Of a DNA stretch of 44,209 bases, positions 15,445-24,101 are shown piece by piece. Source of the stretch: SURF-24 sp964537965 (lineage in GTDB: Bacteria > Bacteroidota > Ignavibacteria > Ignavibacteriales > SURF-24); contig CAZIDB010000006.1 of assembly GCA_964537965.1 (NCBI GenBank), positions 1 through 44,209 on the forward strand, in the 5' to 3' direction. The number at the start of each line of letters is the position of its first letter. The first letter of the stretch is position 1. Under the pieces are notes generated by a model. That model was not told where the DNA came from. It worked only from the letters and a program-made list of their open reading frames with translations, and did no database searches. A program made the position numbers and the translations under genes.

Positions 15445-18400
15445 ATGTTAATGGAGAAACGTATTCGGAAAATTCCTTTACCATTCATAATTGTTTTTTT
15501 CTTGTTCGTCTTTTTAATTTCATACATTTCAATTCATTTATATAGTCTTTCCAAAGAAGAAATACTAAGTCAAAGCTACCAGGAAATTGCTGCTATTTCT
15601 AAGCTTAAAGTTAAACAAATTACAGACTGGCGGAGAGAAAGAATTGGAGAAGCTGAGTTTATAAAAAGGAGTTTACAGTTTACACAACTTACAATAGCTT
15701 ATTTAAGCAATCCTTCAAATAAACAATCATTTGATGATCTTGTAAAATGGATTAAACCGCTAAAAGAGAACCATGAATATATTGACATGATCCTTATTAA
15801 ACCTGATGGCAGCACTTATCCTCTGTTCTCAACAGAACCGGAATATTTGTCTTCTACCGACAAAGAAATTAATAATCTTGTACTTGCAACTAGGGAGATT
15901 AAACTGACTGATTTTCATCAGGAAGATGATACTGGTGATGTGCACATTGGTATTATCCTCCCGATTTTATCTGATTCAGAGAAGAAAAAAGATATTATTT
16001 GTACATTAATGATGAGGATGGATCCTAATAAAAATTTGTTCCCTTTAATTCAAACATGGCCAAGCTTAAGTAAAACAGGCGAGACATTATTGTTAAAGAA
16101 GGATGGAAAAAATGTATTATTTCTTAATGAACTGCGTCATAAAAAAAATACTACCTTAAAACTAAAACTCCCTATGGATTCCCAAAATCTTCCTGCGGCA
16201 AAAGCTGCCCGGGGATTTACCGGTTTATTTGAAGGGTATGATTACCGCGGTGTTTATGTTTTATCAGATATTAATAAAATTCCTGATTCACCATGGTTTA
16301 TTGTTGCTAAAATTGATATGGATGAAATTCTTACTCCATTAAAGGAAAGAACAATCTGGAATACAATATTTGCAAGTGTGATTATTCTTGTAACGGGTTT
16401 GGGTATTTTTATTTTCCTCAAACAACAGCAAATTCAAAACCTAAGAAAACAGATTGTATTAGAACAAGAAAAATTAGCTCTTAAAAAGCATTATGAATAC
16501 CTGATATTGAATGCTAACGATATTATTCTTTTATCGGATGATTATTTTGAGATTCTGGAAGTGAATGAAAGTGCGCTTAAAGCGTACGGATATACTAAAG
16601 AAGAATTTAAAAAGCTTACGATTGTAAATATTCATTCACCTGAATCAAGGAGAACTATTGCATATTATAAAAACCTTATTGATGCACAGGGCGGGTTGAT
16701 TTTTGAAACGCAGCATATCCGCAAAAACGGTGAAATATTTGATGTTGAGGTGAGCTCCAAATTAATTGAAATAGAAGAAATAAAATATTACCAGAATATT
16801 ATAAGGGATATTACCGAGAAGAAACAATATGAAAAGAAAATTTTAAGACATAACCGAGTTTACTCTGTGCTAAGTAATATAAATCAAACTATCGTACGCC
16901 GCCGTAACAGGGAGGAACTCTTCAGGGAATGCTGCAGAATAGCAGTGGAAGACGGTCAGTTCAGGTTGTGCTGGGTTGGCTTAGTGGATGAAAACAAAAA
17001 GAATGTTCATGTCGTTTCCAAATGCGGTTATGATGACGGGTACCTTGATAACATAAATATTACCTTTGATGAAAATGTAACGGGGCTTGGACCAACAGGA
17101 ACAGCAATTAAGGAAGGGCATCATTTTGTATGCAATGATATTGAAAATGACCAGCGGATGAAACCCTGGCGGGAGAATGCACTTAAAAGAAATTTTTTCT
17201 CGTCTGCTGCATTTCCATTAATGGTTTTTAACAAAGCTATTGGCGCAATAAATTTTTATTCATCCGAAAAAGACTTTTTTGATGAACAGGAGATTAAACT
17301 CCTTGAAGAACTTGCAATGGACATTTCTTATGCGCTTGAATTTATTGAACAGGAAGATAAAAGAAAAAAATCTGAAGAAGCTCTTAAAGAAAGCGAAACT
17401 ATTTTTAATTACTTCTTAAACTACAGCCCGGTTTATGTTTTCTTTAAAGACGAAAACATCCGTGCAATAAGACTGAGCAAAAACTTTGAGCAAATGCTTG
17501 GAAGACCAATGGATGAAATTCTTGGTAAAACAATGGACGAACTTTTTCCTTCTGACCTTTCAAAAAGTATGATTGAAGATGATAAAAAAATATTACAGCA
17601 GGGTAAACTTATTGTTGTTGATGAAGAACTTAACGGGAAATATTATACTACTATTAAATTCCCGATTTATATTGATAATAAACCCCGGTACCTTGCCGGC
17701 TTTACAATTGATATTACAGAACGGAAACAAGCCGAAAAACAATTGCGCGAAAGGGATGAACTATTATTTGAAATGGGAAAACTTGCACAGGTGGGCGGCT
17801 GGGAATTTGATACAGTTACTTTAGAAGGCACATGGACAGAGGAAGTTGCAAAAATACATGAAGTCGATCCCGGTGATAAGACAAATGTTGAATTCGGAAG
17901 CAGGTTCTATGTGGATCACTCGCGTATAAAAATAGATGCCGCAATAAAAGAAGCGATTGAAAATGGTAAACCTTACGATCTTGAATTGGAAATGGTTACT
18001 GCAAAGGGAAACAGGAAATGGGTAAGAACTATTGGTTACCCGGTTTTTGAAGGGAATAAGATTGTTAAAGTGAGGGGTTCTTTCCAGGATATAACAAAAA
18101 TTAAAATGGTTGAAGAAGAAATAAAAAAAATGAATGAAGAACTTGAAAAAAGAGTGGCGGAAAGAACTAAACAATTGGAAATTTCCAACAAAGAACTCGA
18201 AGCATTTTCTTATTCAATTTCGCACGACCTCCGCGCCCCCCTTCGTGCAATAAATGGTTATTCAAATATTGTTTTAGAAAATTATAAAAATAAGCTGGAC
18301 GATGAAGCTAATGAATTATTAAATAGCATTACAGCAAACACTCAAAAAATGAGTCAGCTTATAGATGACCTACTTGAATTTTCAAGGCTTGGCAGGAAAG

Positions 18401-18858
18401 AATTGAACAAACTGCCGATTGACATGAATGAACTTGTTAATACAATTTTAACCGAACAGGTGGATGATTTGACCAGTGACAGGCTTGATATTAAAATTGA
18501 AAGTCTGCCTGTTGCCAAAGCCGATTATTCACTTATTAAACAGGTAATCATAAACCTTTTATCAAATGCAATTAAGTTCTCATCAACAAAGGAAAAATCA
18601 ATTATTGAAATAGGCGGAAGAGCAGAGCAAGATGAAAACATATATTGGATTAAAGATAATGGTGTTGGATTCAGTACGAAATACTCGGATAAATTATTCG
18701 GAGTATTCCAAAGACTTCATAAAGATAGTGAGTTTGAAGGAACCGGAGTTGGATTAGCCATTGTTAAGAGAATAATAAACAAACATGGCGGCAAAGTATG
18801 GGCTGAAAGTATAATTAATGAAGGCTCCGTATTTTATTTCTCTTTACCTGAAAATTAA
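15445..18858 (+). CDS. Sensor histidine kinase with periplasmic sensor, PAS and GAF domains
   Basis: The ATG at 15445 is chosen over an upstream TTG at 15403 because GCAGGATGAG precedes it and the membrane helix then starts near residue 10. The 1137-residue product has TM1 (about 10-34), a periplasmic region of about 265 residues that looks like a Cache-type sensor, TM2 (about 303-325), PAS (348-456), GAF (472-633), two more PAS domains (about 649-763 and 770-888), a coiled coil, DHp with H927 in SYSISHDLRAPLRA, and HATPase_c with NAIKFS, KDNGVGF and GTGVGLAIVKRI. The DHp is of the phytochrome-like type. It would sense an extracytoplasmic ligand and phosphorylate a separate receiver. The next kinase begins 436 bases downstream, across a palindromic repeat. 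Confidence 0.92.
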   Translation: MLMEKRIRKIPLPFIIVFFLFVFLISYISIHLYSLSKEEILSQSYQEIAAISKLKVKQITDWRRERIGEAEFIKRSLQFTQLTIAYLSNPSNKQSFDDLVKWIKPLKENHEYIDMILIKPDGSTYPLFSTEPEYLSSTDKEINNLVLATREIKLTDFHQEDDTGDVHIGIILPILSDSEKKKDIICTLMMRMDPNKNLFPLIQTWPSLSKTGETLLLKKDGKNVLFLNELRHKKNTTLKLKLPMDSQNLPAAKAARGFTGLFEGYDYRGVYVLSDINKIPDSPWFIVAKIDMDEILTPLKERTIWNTIFASVIILVTGLGIFIFLKQQQIQNLRKQIVLEQEKLALKKHYEYLILNANDIILLSDDYFEILEVNESALKAYGYTKEEFKKLTIVNIHSPESRRTIAYYKNLIDAQGGLIFETQHIRKNGEIFDVEVSSKLIEIEEIKYYQNIIRDITEKKQYEKKILRHNRVYSVLSNINQTIVRRRNREELFRECCRIAVEDGQFRLCWVGLVDENKKNVHVVSKCGYDDGYLDNINITFDENVTGLGPTGTAIKEGHHFVCNDIENDQRMKPWRENALKRNFFSSAAFPLMVFNKAIGAINFYSSEKDFFDEQEIKLLEELAMDISYALEFIEQEDKRKKSEEALKESETIFNYFLNYSPVYVFFKDENIRAIRLSKNFEQMLGRPMDEILGKTMDELFPSDLSKSMIEDDKKILQQGKLIVVDEELNGKYYTTIKFPIYIDNKPRYLAGFTIDITERKQAEKQLRERDELLFEMGKLAQVGGWEFDTVTLEGTWTEEVAKIHEVDPGDKTNVEFGSRFYVDHSRIKIDAAIKEAIENGKPYDLELEMVTAKGNRKWVRTIGYPVFEGNKIVKVRGSFQDITKIKMVEEEIKKMNEELEKRVAERTKQLEISNKELEAFSYSISHDLRAPLRAINGYSNIVLENYKNKLDDEANELLNSITANTQKMSQLIDDLLEFSRLGRKELNKLPIDMNELVNTILTEQVDDLTSDRLDIKIESLPVAKADYSLIKQVIINLLSNAIKFSSTKEKSIIEIGGRAEQDENIYWIKDNGVGFSTKYSDKLFGVFQRLHKDSEFEGTGVGLAIVKRIINKHGGKVWAESIINEGSVFYFSLPEN

Positions 18859-19294
18859 TTGAGACAAATAAATATTTCTTTTCAACAACAGGTTGGTAAA
18901 AAATTTTTTTGCGGTGGAATAAAATTAATAATCGAATCAACTTTGTTTGTATAAAGTGAAATAATTTTGAGAAACATCTGAAAAATTTCCAATGTCATTC
19001 TCTGAAAACTTGCCTTGCAAAGCAGGCGGGAATCTTAAGAAATCTTTATGGATTCCCACCTGCCTTGCCGCATTTATCAGCCTTTGGCTGAGGCAGGCTT
19101 TCGTGGGAATGACAGTTGATGTACAAATAACTTTTCAGAGGTTACTTTGATTTAACATGTACTGAATTCTTTTTAAAAGATATCTTGCAAAACGAAAAGA
19201 TTTTTATGAATTTACTACTGTGGTTTCCGAAAGTACTTCCAATAATTTTAATAAGGGATAATAAATATCAGATTGACAATATTCTTCGCTTAAT
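18859..19294. other. Intergenic region between two sensor kinases
   Basis: These 436 bases are without a gene. They contain the 122-base palindromic element at 18993-19114. No promoter could be assigned with confidence and no terminator with a U tract was found, although the element itself would fold strongly in RNA. Confidence 0.6.
18993..19114. repeat. Imperfect palindromic intergenic element
   Basis: Outer ends TGTCATTC (18993-19000) and GAATGACA (19107-19114) are perfect inverted copies. Inside, GCAGGCGGGAATC and GATTCCCACCTGC form a second inverted pair, and CAGCCTTTGGCTG makes a smaller hairpin. The GC-richer sequence contrasts with its surroundings. The TGTCATTCT(G)AAAA end also occurs at 12160-12173, upstream of the first kinase, and a variant at 22156-22170, upstream of the sigma gene, without the rest of the element. 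The pattern resembles short non-autonomous palindromic repeats spread between genes; mobility is inference. Confidence 0.7.
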
Positions 19295-22018
19295 ATGAAT
19301 ATAACCGGGATAAAAAATAAAATTAAAATCTTGCTTGTTGAAGATAATAAGCATGATGTTAAATTATTAGATTACCAGCTGCAGGATTCTGGATTGAATT
19401 ATGAAATGAAGGTTGTTGATACGGAAGCTGAATACCTGGGTTCGTTGGAAGAATATTCTCCTGATCTGATTATCTCGGATTATAAACTGCCTACTTTTAA
19501 CGGAATGGCTGCGTTAAATATTGCTGTTAAATCTTATCCATTAATACCTTTTATAATTTCAACCGGATCAATAAACGAAGAGGTTGCAGTAGAATGTATT
19601 AAGGCTGGTGCAGATGATTACGTTCTTAAAGAACAAATTAAACGAATTGGTGCCGCTATCGACGGGGCAATCAAAAAAAAATTGTTGTTGAAAGAAAAAC
19701 TTCAGGCGGAAGAAGCATTAAGACAAAGTGAAAAAAAATTCCGGCTGCTTGCGTATAATTCCCGCGACCTTATCTTCCGTTATCAGTTATATCCGGAACA
19801 TCAATATGAATTTGTAAGCCCTTCCTGTATTGAACTTATTGGTTACACTCCCGAAGAACATTATGCCGAACCTTATTTGTACCGTAAAATATTACACCAG
19901 GATGACAAGCAGAAATTTGACGATATGATTTTTACGGATAAATACTTTTATAAACCGGTTGAATTAAGATGGCAGCATAAAAACGGCTACTGGATTTGGG
20001 GTGAACAAATTATTATCCCGATATATAATTCCGACCAGAAACTAATAGCCATTGAGGGAACAGCAAGAGATATAACCGAAAGGAAAAAAGCGGAATTCAT
20101 TATAAGGAAAAAGGAAAAGGAGCTTAGAACCTTAACACAAAACTTACCGGATATAATTTCACGGTTCGACAGGAATAAAAGACATCTTTTCATAAATGAA
20201 AGCATTGAGTCAATAACAGGTATTCCGGTTTCTGAGTTTATTGGAAAAACTAATGAAGAACTTGGAATGCCTGAAGAAAATTTGAAAGTATGGAATGAAA
20301 AGATTGAACTTGCATTTAATTCCGGCATAGTTGTTTCCTACTATTTTTCCTTTGAAACTGAAAAAGGGAAAAGAGTATTTGAAACAAGGCTTATTCCCGA
20401 AATTAGTGAGGATGGTTCAATTCAAACCATTCTTTCAATAGTCAGGGATGTTACAGAGGATGTAAAGAACCAGGAATTGATTTTAAAAGCTAACGAACAA
20501 TTCAGAGCAGTATGGGAAAATTCTTTTGAGGCGATGAGATTAACGGATTCCGAAGGAATGATTATAAGAGCAAATGATGCATTGTGCCGGTTGTACGATA
20601 AACCAAGGGAAGAAATTGAAGGTAAATTGTTTATGGAATTTTATAAATGCTCACCCGATACGCTGCAGAAATATAAAGAGAGATTTATAAACAGAAGTTT
20701 TGAATCCAAACTCGAAAGAGAAATAGAATTGCTGAACGGGAAAAAAATATGGCTTCATTTGTCCAGCTCATTTATAGAAATGAAAGATCAGCCGGTTCTG
20801 CTCTTAAGTATTTTCCGGGATTTTACAGAAAATAAAATTGCAGAAATTGAAACACTGAATGCAAAGGAGAAAGCCGAAGAAATTAACAGGTTAAAATCTT
20901 CTTTCCTTGCTAATATGAGCCATGAGCTACGTACCCCGTTAATTGGTATTCTCGGCTTTGCAGAAATACTAAAGAATGAAATTGAGGATTCGTCGTTATC
21001 TGAATATGCAGACACAATTTATTTAAGCGGTAAAAGATTAGCCGAAACCTTGAACAGTATACTTGACTTTTCAACGATTGAATCTGAAAAAAAGAAAAAG
21101 AATTTTGTACCGCTTAATGTAGTTGAGATTATTAATGATATTGTTGAGAGCAATCTTAAAGATGCGAAAGAAAAAAATCTTACACTTGAGTTTAAGTATA
21201 CTCGACCGGTTATACATGCTAAGCTTGATAAGGTAATGTTTTCCCAGGTGATAAATAATGTTTTGAATAATGCAATTAAATTTACAGTTAAAGGTGGCAT
21301 TACGGTTAGTACATCGGTTGAACAAATTGATAATGAATCCTGCGTAAGGATTGAGGTAATAGATTCGGGTATCGGAATCCCGGAGAAATTCAGCAATGTA
21401 ATCTTTGAACCGTTCAGGCAGGGAAGCGAAGGACTAAACAGGAATTACCAGGGAACCGGATTGGGATTAACGATCGCAAAAAAATACACCGAACTGATGG
21501 ACGGGAAAATAAGTGTTCGCAGTAAAAATGGAATCGGATCTATTTTCATTATTGAATTCCCAGCTATTTCTGTAATTGAACATAAGGAGAGTACTGTAAA
21601 ATTGGAAAAGACAATTACCGCACCAATGGAAAAACCTCTGTTAGCAGAAATTCCTGATATCCTTTTAGTTGAAGACGATCAGACAAATCAATTAGCTGTC
21701 AAATATTTTTTGTCGGGTATTGTCCAGTTGGATATTGCCAATAACGGTGAAACCGCCGTTCAGATGGCTAAGACAGTTAAGTATGCGTTGATCCTGATGG
21801 ATATTGGCCTGAAAGGTGAAATGAACGGACTTGAAACAGCTAAGGTTATTAGGAAAATAGATGGGTACCGGGATATTCCAATTGTTGCTGTATCCGCATT
21901 TGTAATGGATGGAGACAAAGAAAGATTCTTAAATGAAGGTTGTACACATTATCTGCCTAAACCCTTTCTAAGGGGTGATCTTGTAAAAATGGTTCGAAGC
22001 ATTTTAAACTTATCATAA
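19295..22018 (+). CDS. Hybrid sensor histidine kinase with N- and C-terminal receiver domains
   Basis: This is a 907-residue soluble protein without membrane segments. Order: receiver 1 (about 7-128, KILLVEDN, D62 in LIISDYKLP, no CheY-like output surface attached), PAS 1 (145-267), PAS 2 (272-388), PAS 3 (398-512), DHp with H543 in LANMSHELRTPLIG, HATPase_c (about 642-758; NAIKFT, DSGIGIPE, GTGLGLTIAKKY), and receiver 2 (786-907, LLVEDD, D836 in ILMDIGLKG, conserved Lys in LPKPF). The front receiver suggests that it takes phosphate or input from another kinase, possibly one of the two upstream, and the rear receiver can pass it by phosphorelay to a histidine phosphotransfer domain. The receiver-DHp gene at 23098 is a candidate partner. 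There is no ribosome binding site of note. Confidence 0.94.
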   Translation: MNITGIKNKIKILLVEDNKHDVKLLDYQLQDSGLNYEMKVVDTEAEYLGSLEEYSPDLIISDYKLPTFNGMAALNIAVKSYPLIPFIISTGSINEEVAVECIKAGADDYVLKEQIKRIGAAIDGAIKKKLLLKEKLQAEEALRQSEKKFRLLAYNSRDLIFRYQLYPEHQYEFVSPSCIELIGYTPEEHYAEPYLYRKILHQDDKQKFDDMIFTDKYFYKPVELRWQHKNGYWIWGEQIIIPIYNSDQKLIAIEGTARDITERKKAEFIIRKKEKELRTLTQNLPDIISRFDRNKRHLFINESIESITGIPVSEFIGKTNEELGMPEENLKVWNEKIELAFNSGIVVSYYFSFETEKGKRVFETRLIPEISEDGSIQTILSIVRDVTEDVKNQELILKANEQFRAVWENSFEAMRLTDSEGMIIRANDALCRLYDKPREEIEGKLFMEFYKCSPDTLQKYKERFINRSFESKLEREIELLNGKKIWLHLSSSFIEMKDQPVLLLSIFRDFTENKIAEIETLNAKEKAEEINRLKSSFLANMSHELRTPLIGILGFAEILKNEIEDSSLSEYADTIYLSGKRLAETLNSILDFSTIESEKKKKNFVPLNVVEIINDIVESNLKDAKEKNLTLEFKYTRPVIHAKLDKVMFSQVINNVLNNAIKFTVKGGITVSTSVEQIDNESCVRIEVIDSGIGIPEKFSNVIFEPFRQGSEGLNRNYQGTGLGLTIAKKYTELMDGKISVRSKNGIGSIFIIEFPAISVIEHKESTVKLEKTITAPMEKPLLAEIPDILLVEDDQTNQLAVKYFLSGIVQLDIANNGETAVQMAKTVKYALILMDIGLKGEMNGLETAKVIRKIDGYRDIPIVAVSAFVMDGDKERFLNEGCTHYLPKPFLRGDLVKMVRSILNLS

Positions 22019-22383
22019 AATATCGTCTTACGTTATACTTTTCTTCTTTTATCTAATCACTCTCATAGTGAACTGACTGTCTTTGGCAATTTGGGTTTCT
22101 CAAAACATTCTGTGATTAAGTGAATTAACTGATTTTAAGGTATAGCTAAATCAGATGTCATTCCTTAAAACCTGTTTCAAAGTTATTTCCGAAAAATCTG
22201 GCGTGGTATAATGTTTGAGTCTAACCGGAAAACAAAACACATAATTGTAATAATTTTATTTAAGAAGGCAATAAATCTAATTTATACTTTGACCCGGCTG
22301 TAATATTTACGGGTAATAATTCCGTTTCCGTATTGTGTTTTAAGGATTCTATTTAAAGTCATTTTTAGGTGCCGAGGTAAAAT
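22019..22383. other. Intergenic region before the sigma factor gene
   Basis: These 365 bases lack a gene. A TGTCATTCC motif at 22156-22164 resembles the end of the 18993-19114 element. TATAAT occurs at 22207-22212 but without a convincing -35 box. The ribosome binding site of the sigma gene (GAGGTAA) is at the right end. Confidence 0.5.
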
Positions 22384-23007
22384 ATGGAAAGTAATATTCT
22401 ATGGACCAGTTTTAAGCAAATTGCTGATCCGGATGTTAAGAAACAAATAATTATGAACTATACTAATCTTGTTCATTATGTAATACATAATTCCAAATTT
22501 ATGACCTTCAACATAATGAACGACAAGGATTATTTTCAGTTCGGCATTGAGGGACTTAGCGAAGCTATTGACAGGTTTGATCCAAGTGTTGGAACCAAGT
22601 TCGAAACTTATGCAATTCAGAGGATAAGGGGAAAGATTATTGATGAGCTTAGAAAAATTCAGATAAAACCGCGAGTTAGCAATTCTGATAATAATATTTT
22701 TTATTCTAACGTATCCCTGTTTGCCCCTATTTCCGAGGATGAAAGTTACCAGCTTTATGAAATTCTGCCGGACAATAAAGAATTGCCTGATGAACTATTG
22801 AACAGAAATGAAATAAAGGATTTACTTTTCAAAGCGATTGAGAATCTTGATGAAAAAGAAAAGCTTATTCTAACGTTATATTATTATGAGAATCTGAACT
22901 ACAAGGAAATAGCAAAAATCCTGGATGTGACAGTTTCAAGAATTTCACAACTACACGGTAGAATAATTAATAAATTGAGAGAAGACATTAAAGTTCTTAC
23001 TGACTGA
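22384..23007 (+). CDS. Sigma-28 (FliA/WhiG) family sigma factor lacking region 3
   Basis: This 207-residue protein recruits RNA polymerase to promoters. Sigma region 2 spans about 25-92, with DYFQFGIEGLSEAIDRFDP and FETYAIQRIRGKIIDELR, the FliA-type version of regions 2.1-2.4. Region 4 spans about 145-200, with LDEKEKLILTLYYYENLNYK and EIAKILDVTVSRISQLHGR, again FliA-like. Between them only about 50 residues of Asn/Ser-rich linker are found (93-142), where FliA has a roughly 45-residue three-helix sigma3 followed by a linker. The helices corresponding to FliA VPRSVRRNAREVAQAMG and the following TETEVAERLGI are absent, and the protein is about 30 residues shorter than FliA. GAGGT precedes the ATG by six bases. 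The partner is probably the FlgM-like protein at 11860. No flagellar gene is seen nearby. Confidence 0.88.
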   Translation: MESNILWTSFKQIADPDVKKQIIMNYTNLVHYVIHNSKFMTFNIMNDKDYFQFGIEGLSEAIDRFDPSVGTKFETYAIQRIRGKIIDELRKIQIKPRVSNSDNNIFYSNVSLFAPISEDESYQLYEILPDNKELPDELLNRNEIKDLLFKAIENLDEKEKLILTLYYYENLNYKEIAKILDVTVSRISQLHGRIINKLREDIKVLTD

Positions 23008-23097
23008 TATTTTATAAACACATTAATTCTTGCTTATGATATTAATCCTAATATTTAATATATTTGCATTCACTTGAGGCAATAGATATATTAGATT

Positions 23098-23754
23098 ATG
23101 GATGAAAAAGATAAAATACTCATAGTTGAGGATGAAGAAGATACAAGATATATTCTTGACAGGCTTCTTTCTAAAAATAACTATGAAGTTAAAACTGCAG
23201 TTAACGGGGAGGATGCAGTTAAATGCCTTGCCGATTTTAAACCAAAAGTAATTATTGCCGACTGGACAATGCCTATTATTGACGGTATTGAGCTTTGCAA
23301 CATAATTAAGAAAGATGAACGTTATAAACTGATCTATTATATCCTGCTTACTGCGCGGGCTTCGCTTAAAGACAGAATTACAGGATTGGATATAGGAGCA
23401 GATGAATTTCTTGTTAAGCCGATTGAAAACCAGGAACTGCTTGCAAGAATACGCTCGGGTATAAGAATTCATAACCTGCAGGAAGAACTTACAAAGATAG
23501 AGCATAATAAAGCAGTTCTTACAATGGCTACAACAATCGGTCACCAAATAAATAATCCGCTTGGAAGTTTAGTTCTTACTCTACACGGTCTTGAGACTGA
23601 ACTAAAAAAAATTGATACGGATAAATTTGAAGAGGATTTTAAACTTATTAACGAAGCTATTGAAAGAATTAAAAAATTTGTTGGCGCATTAACAAATCTT
23701 CAGAATCCTGAAGTGGTAGGCTATACAGACGAAAGTAAGATGATAAAGCTATAA
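23098..23754 (+). CDS. Response regulator fused to a DHp (HisKA-like) domain without ATPase
   Basis: This is a 218-residue cytoplasmic protein. Residues 5-120 are a receiver: ILIVEDEED acid pocket, D55 in VIIADWTMP, T86 and K107 in FLVKP. After a coiled coil (about 121-140), residues 141-200 look like a histidine kinase dimerisation helix pair with H149 in TIGHQINNPL, the NtrB-like GHEINNPL motif with Gln in place of Glu. The protein then stops; no N, G1 or G2 box follows in any frame, so it cannot autophosphorylate. It may act as a phosphotransfer hub taking phosphate on D55 or H149 from the upstream hybrid kinase, or as an adaptor for dimerisation. It lies 90 bases after the sigma gene. The lack of a strong Shine-Dalgarno is common here. 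Confidence 0.85.
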   Translation: MDEKDKILIVEDEEDTRYILDRLLSKNNYEVKTAVNGEDAVKCLADFKPKVIIADWTMPIIDGIELCNIIKKDERYKLIYYILLTARASLKDRITGLDIGADEFLVKPIENQELLARIRSGIRIHNLQEELTKIEHNKAVLTMATTIGHQINNPLGSLVLTLHGLETELKKIDTDKFEEDFKLINEAIERIKKFVGALTNLQNPEVVGYTDESKMIKL

Positions 23755-23767
23755 TCCTCTGAAGACT

Positions 23768-23833
23768 ACCGGAGACTCACGGTGGTAATCCAGTTGTAAA
23801 TCAATGGTAATACAATAGGAACTCAGTGGTAAT
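23768..23833. repeat. Three degenerate 22-bp tandem units abutting an assembly gap
   Basis: The block GGTAAT ends at 23789, 23811 and 23833, exactly 22 bases apart, with the preceding bases partly shared (ACTCACGGTGGTAAT, AATCAATGGTAAT, ACTCAGTGGTAAT). The assembly breaks immediately after the third unit, as expected if a longer tandem array follows. Confidence 0.5.
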
Positions 23834-23933
23834 NNNNNNNNNNNNNNNNNNNNNNNNNNNNNNNNNNNNNNNNNNNNNNNNNNNNNNNNNNNNNNNNNNN
23901 NNNNNNNNNNNNNNNNNNNNNNNNNNNNNNNNN
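23834..23933. other. Assembly gap (100 N) at a tandem repeat
   Basis: Exactly 100 N. This is the only gap in the window that does not lie in a gene; it sits between short repeats on both sides. Confidence 0.97.
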
Positions 23934-24001
23934 AATTTTATAAACTCACCAACTTTCAAACTTTTCAACCTAATAACTTTCAACTGTACTTAGTTTGCTT
24001 A

Positions 24002-24066
24002 AATGCCTGAACGCTTCATCGAATGGTTTACATTAATGCAAACTGTAAATAAAACATTCAGGCATT
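24002..24066. repeat. Inverted repeat AATGCCTGAA/TTCAGGCATT
   Basis: Perfect 10-bp arms (24002-24011 and 24057-24066) flank 45 bases that contain a second pair, TTTAC and GTAAA. It lies 36 bases beyond the stop of the minus-strand metallopeptidase gene and could act as a terminator or transcript-stabilising hairpin, but no U tract follows. Confidence 0.55.
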
Positions 24067-24101
24067 CAAACGGTCAACAATCAAATGCTTCTTTAGTAAT
24101 T

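Larger units (their letters stand above)
23755..24101. other. Intergenic region with short tandem repeats, gap and inverted repeat
   Basis: There is no gene between the convergent receiver-DHp and metallopeptidase genes. The stretch holds degenerate 22-base units, a 100-N gap, a repeated AACTTTCAA (23951 and 23975) and an inverted repeat at 24002-24066. An apparent frame across the gap at 23801-23983 is an artefact of the N run. Confidence 0.6.

Noticed and set aside
22207..22212. TATAAT as a housekeeping -10 box for the sigma gene
   Set aside because: No matching -35 element at 16-18 bases, and bacteria of this group use a different promoter consensus; a single hexamer in AT-rich DNA is not evidence.
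22354..22378. TAAAGTCA-N9-GCCGAGGT resembling a sigma-28 promoter before the sigma gene
   Set aside because: The spacer is two bases short, and the GCCGAGG block is the ribosome binding site itself, so transcription would start at or inside the gene.
23768..23933. Possible CRISPR array at the 22-bp repeats
   Set aside because: Repeats are degenerate and contiguous with no unique spacers of regular length, and no cas gene is present.
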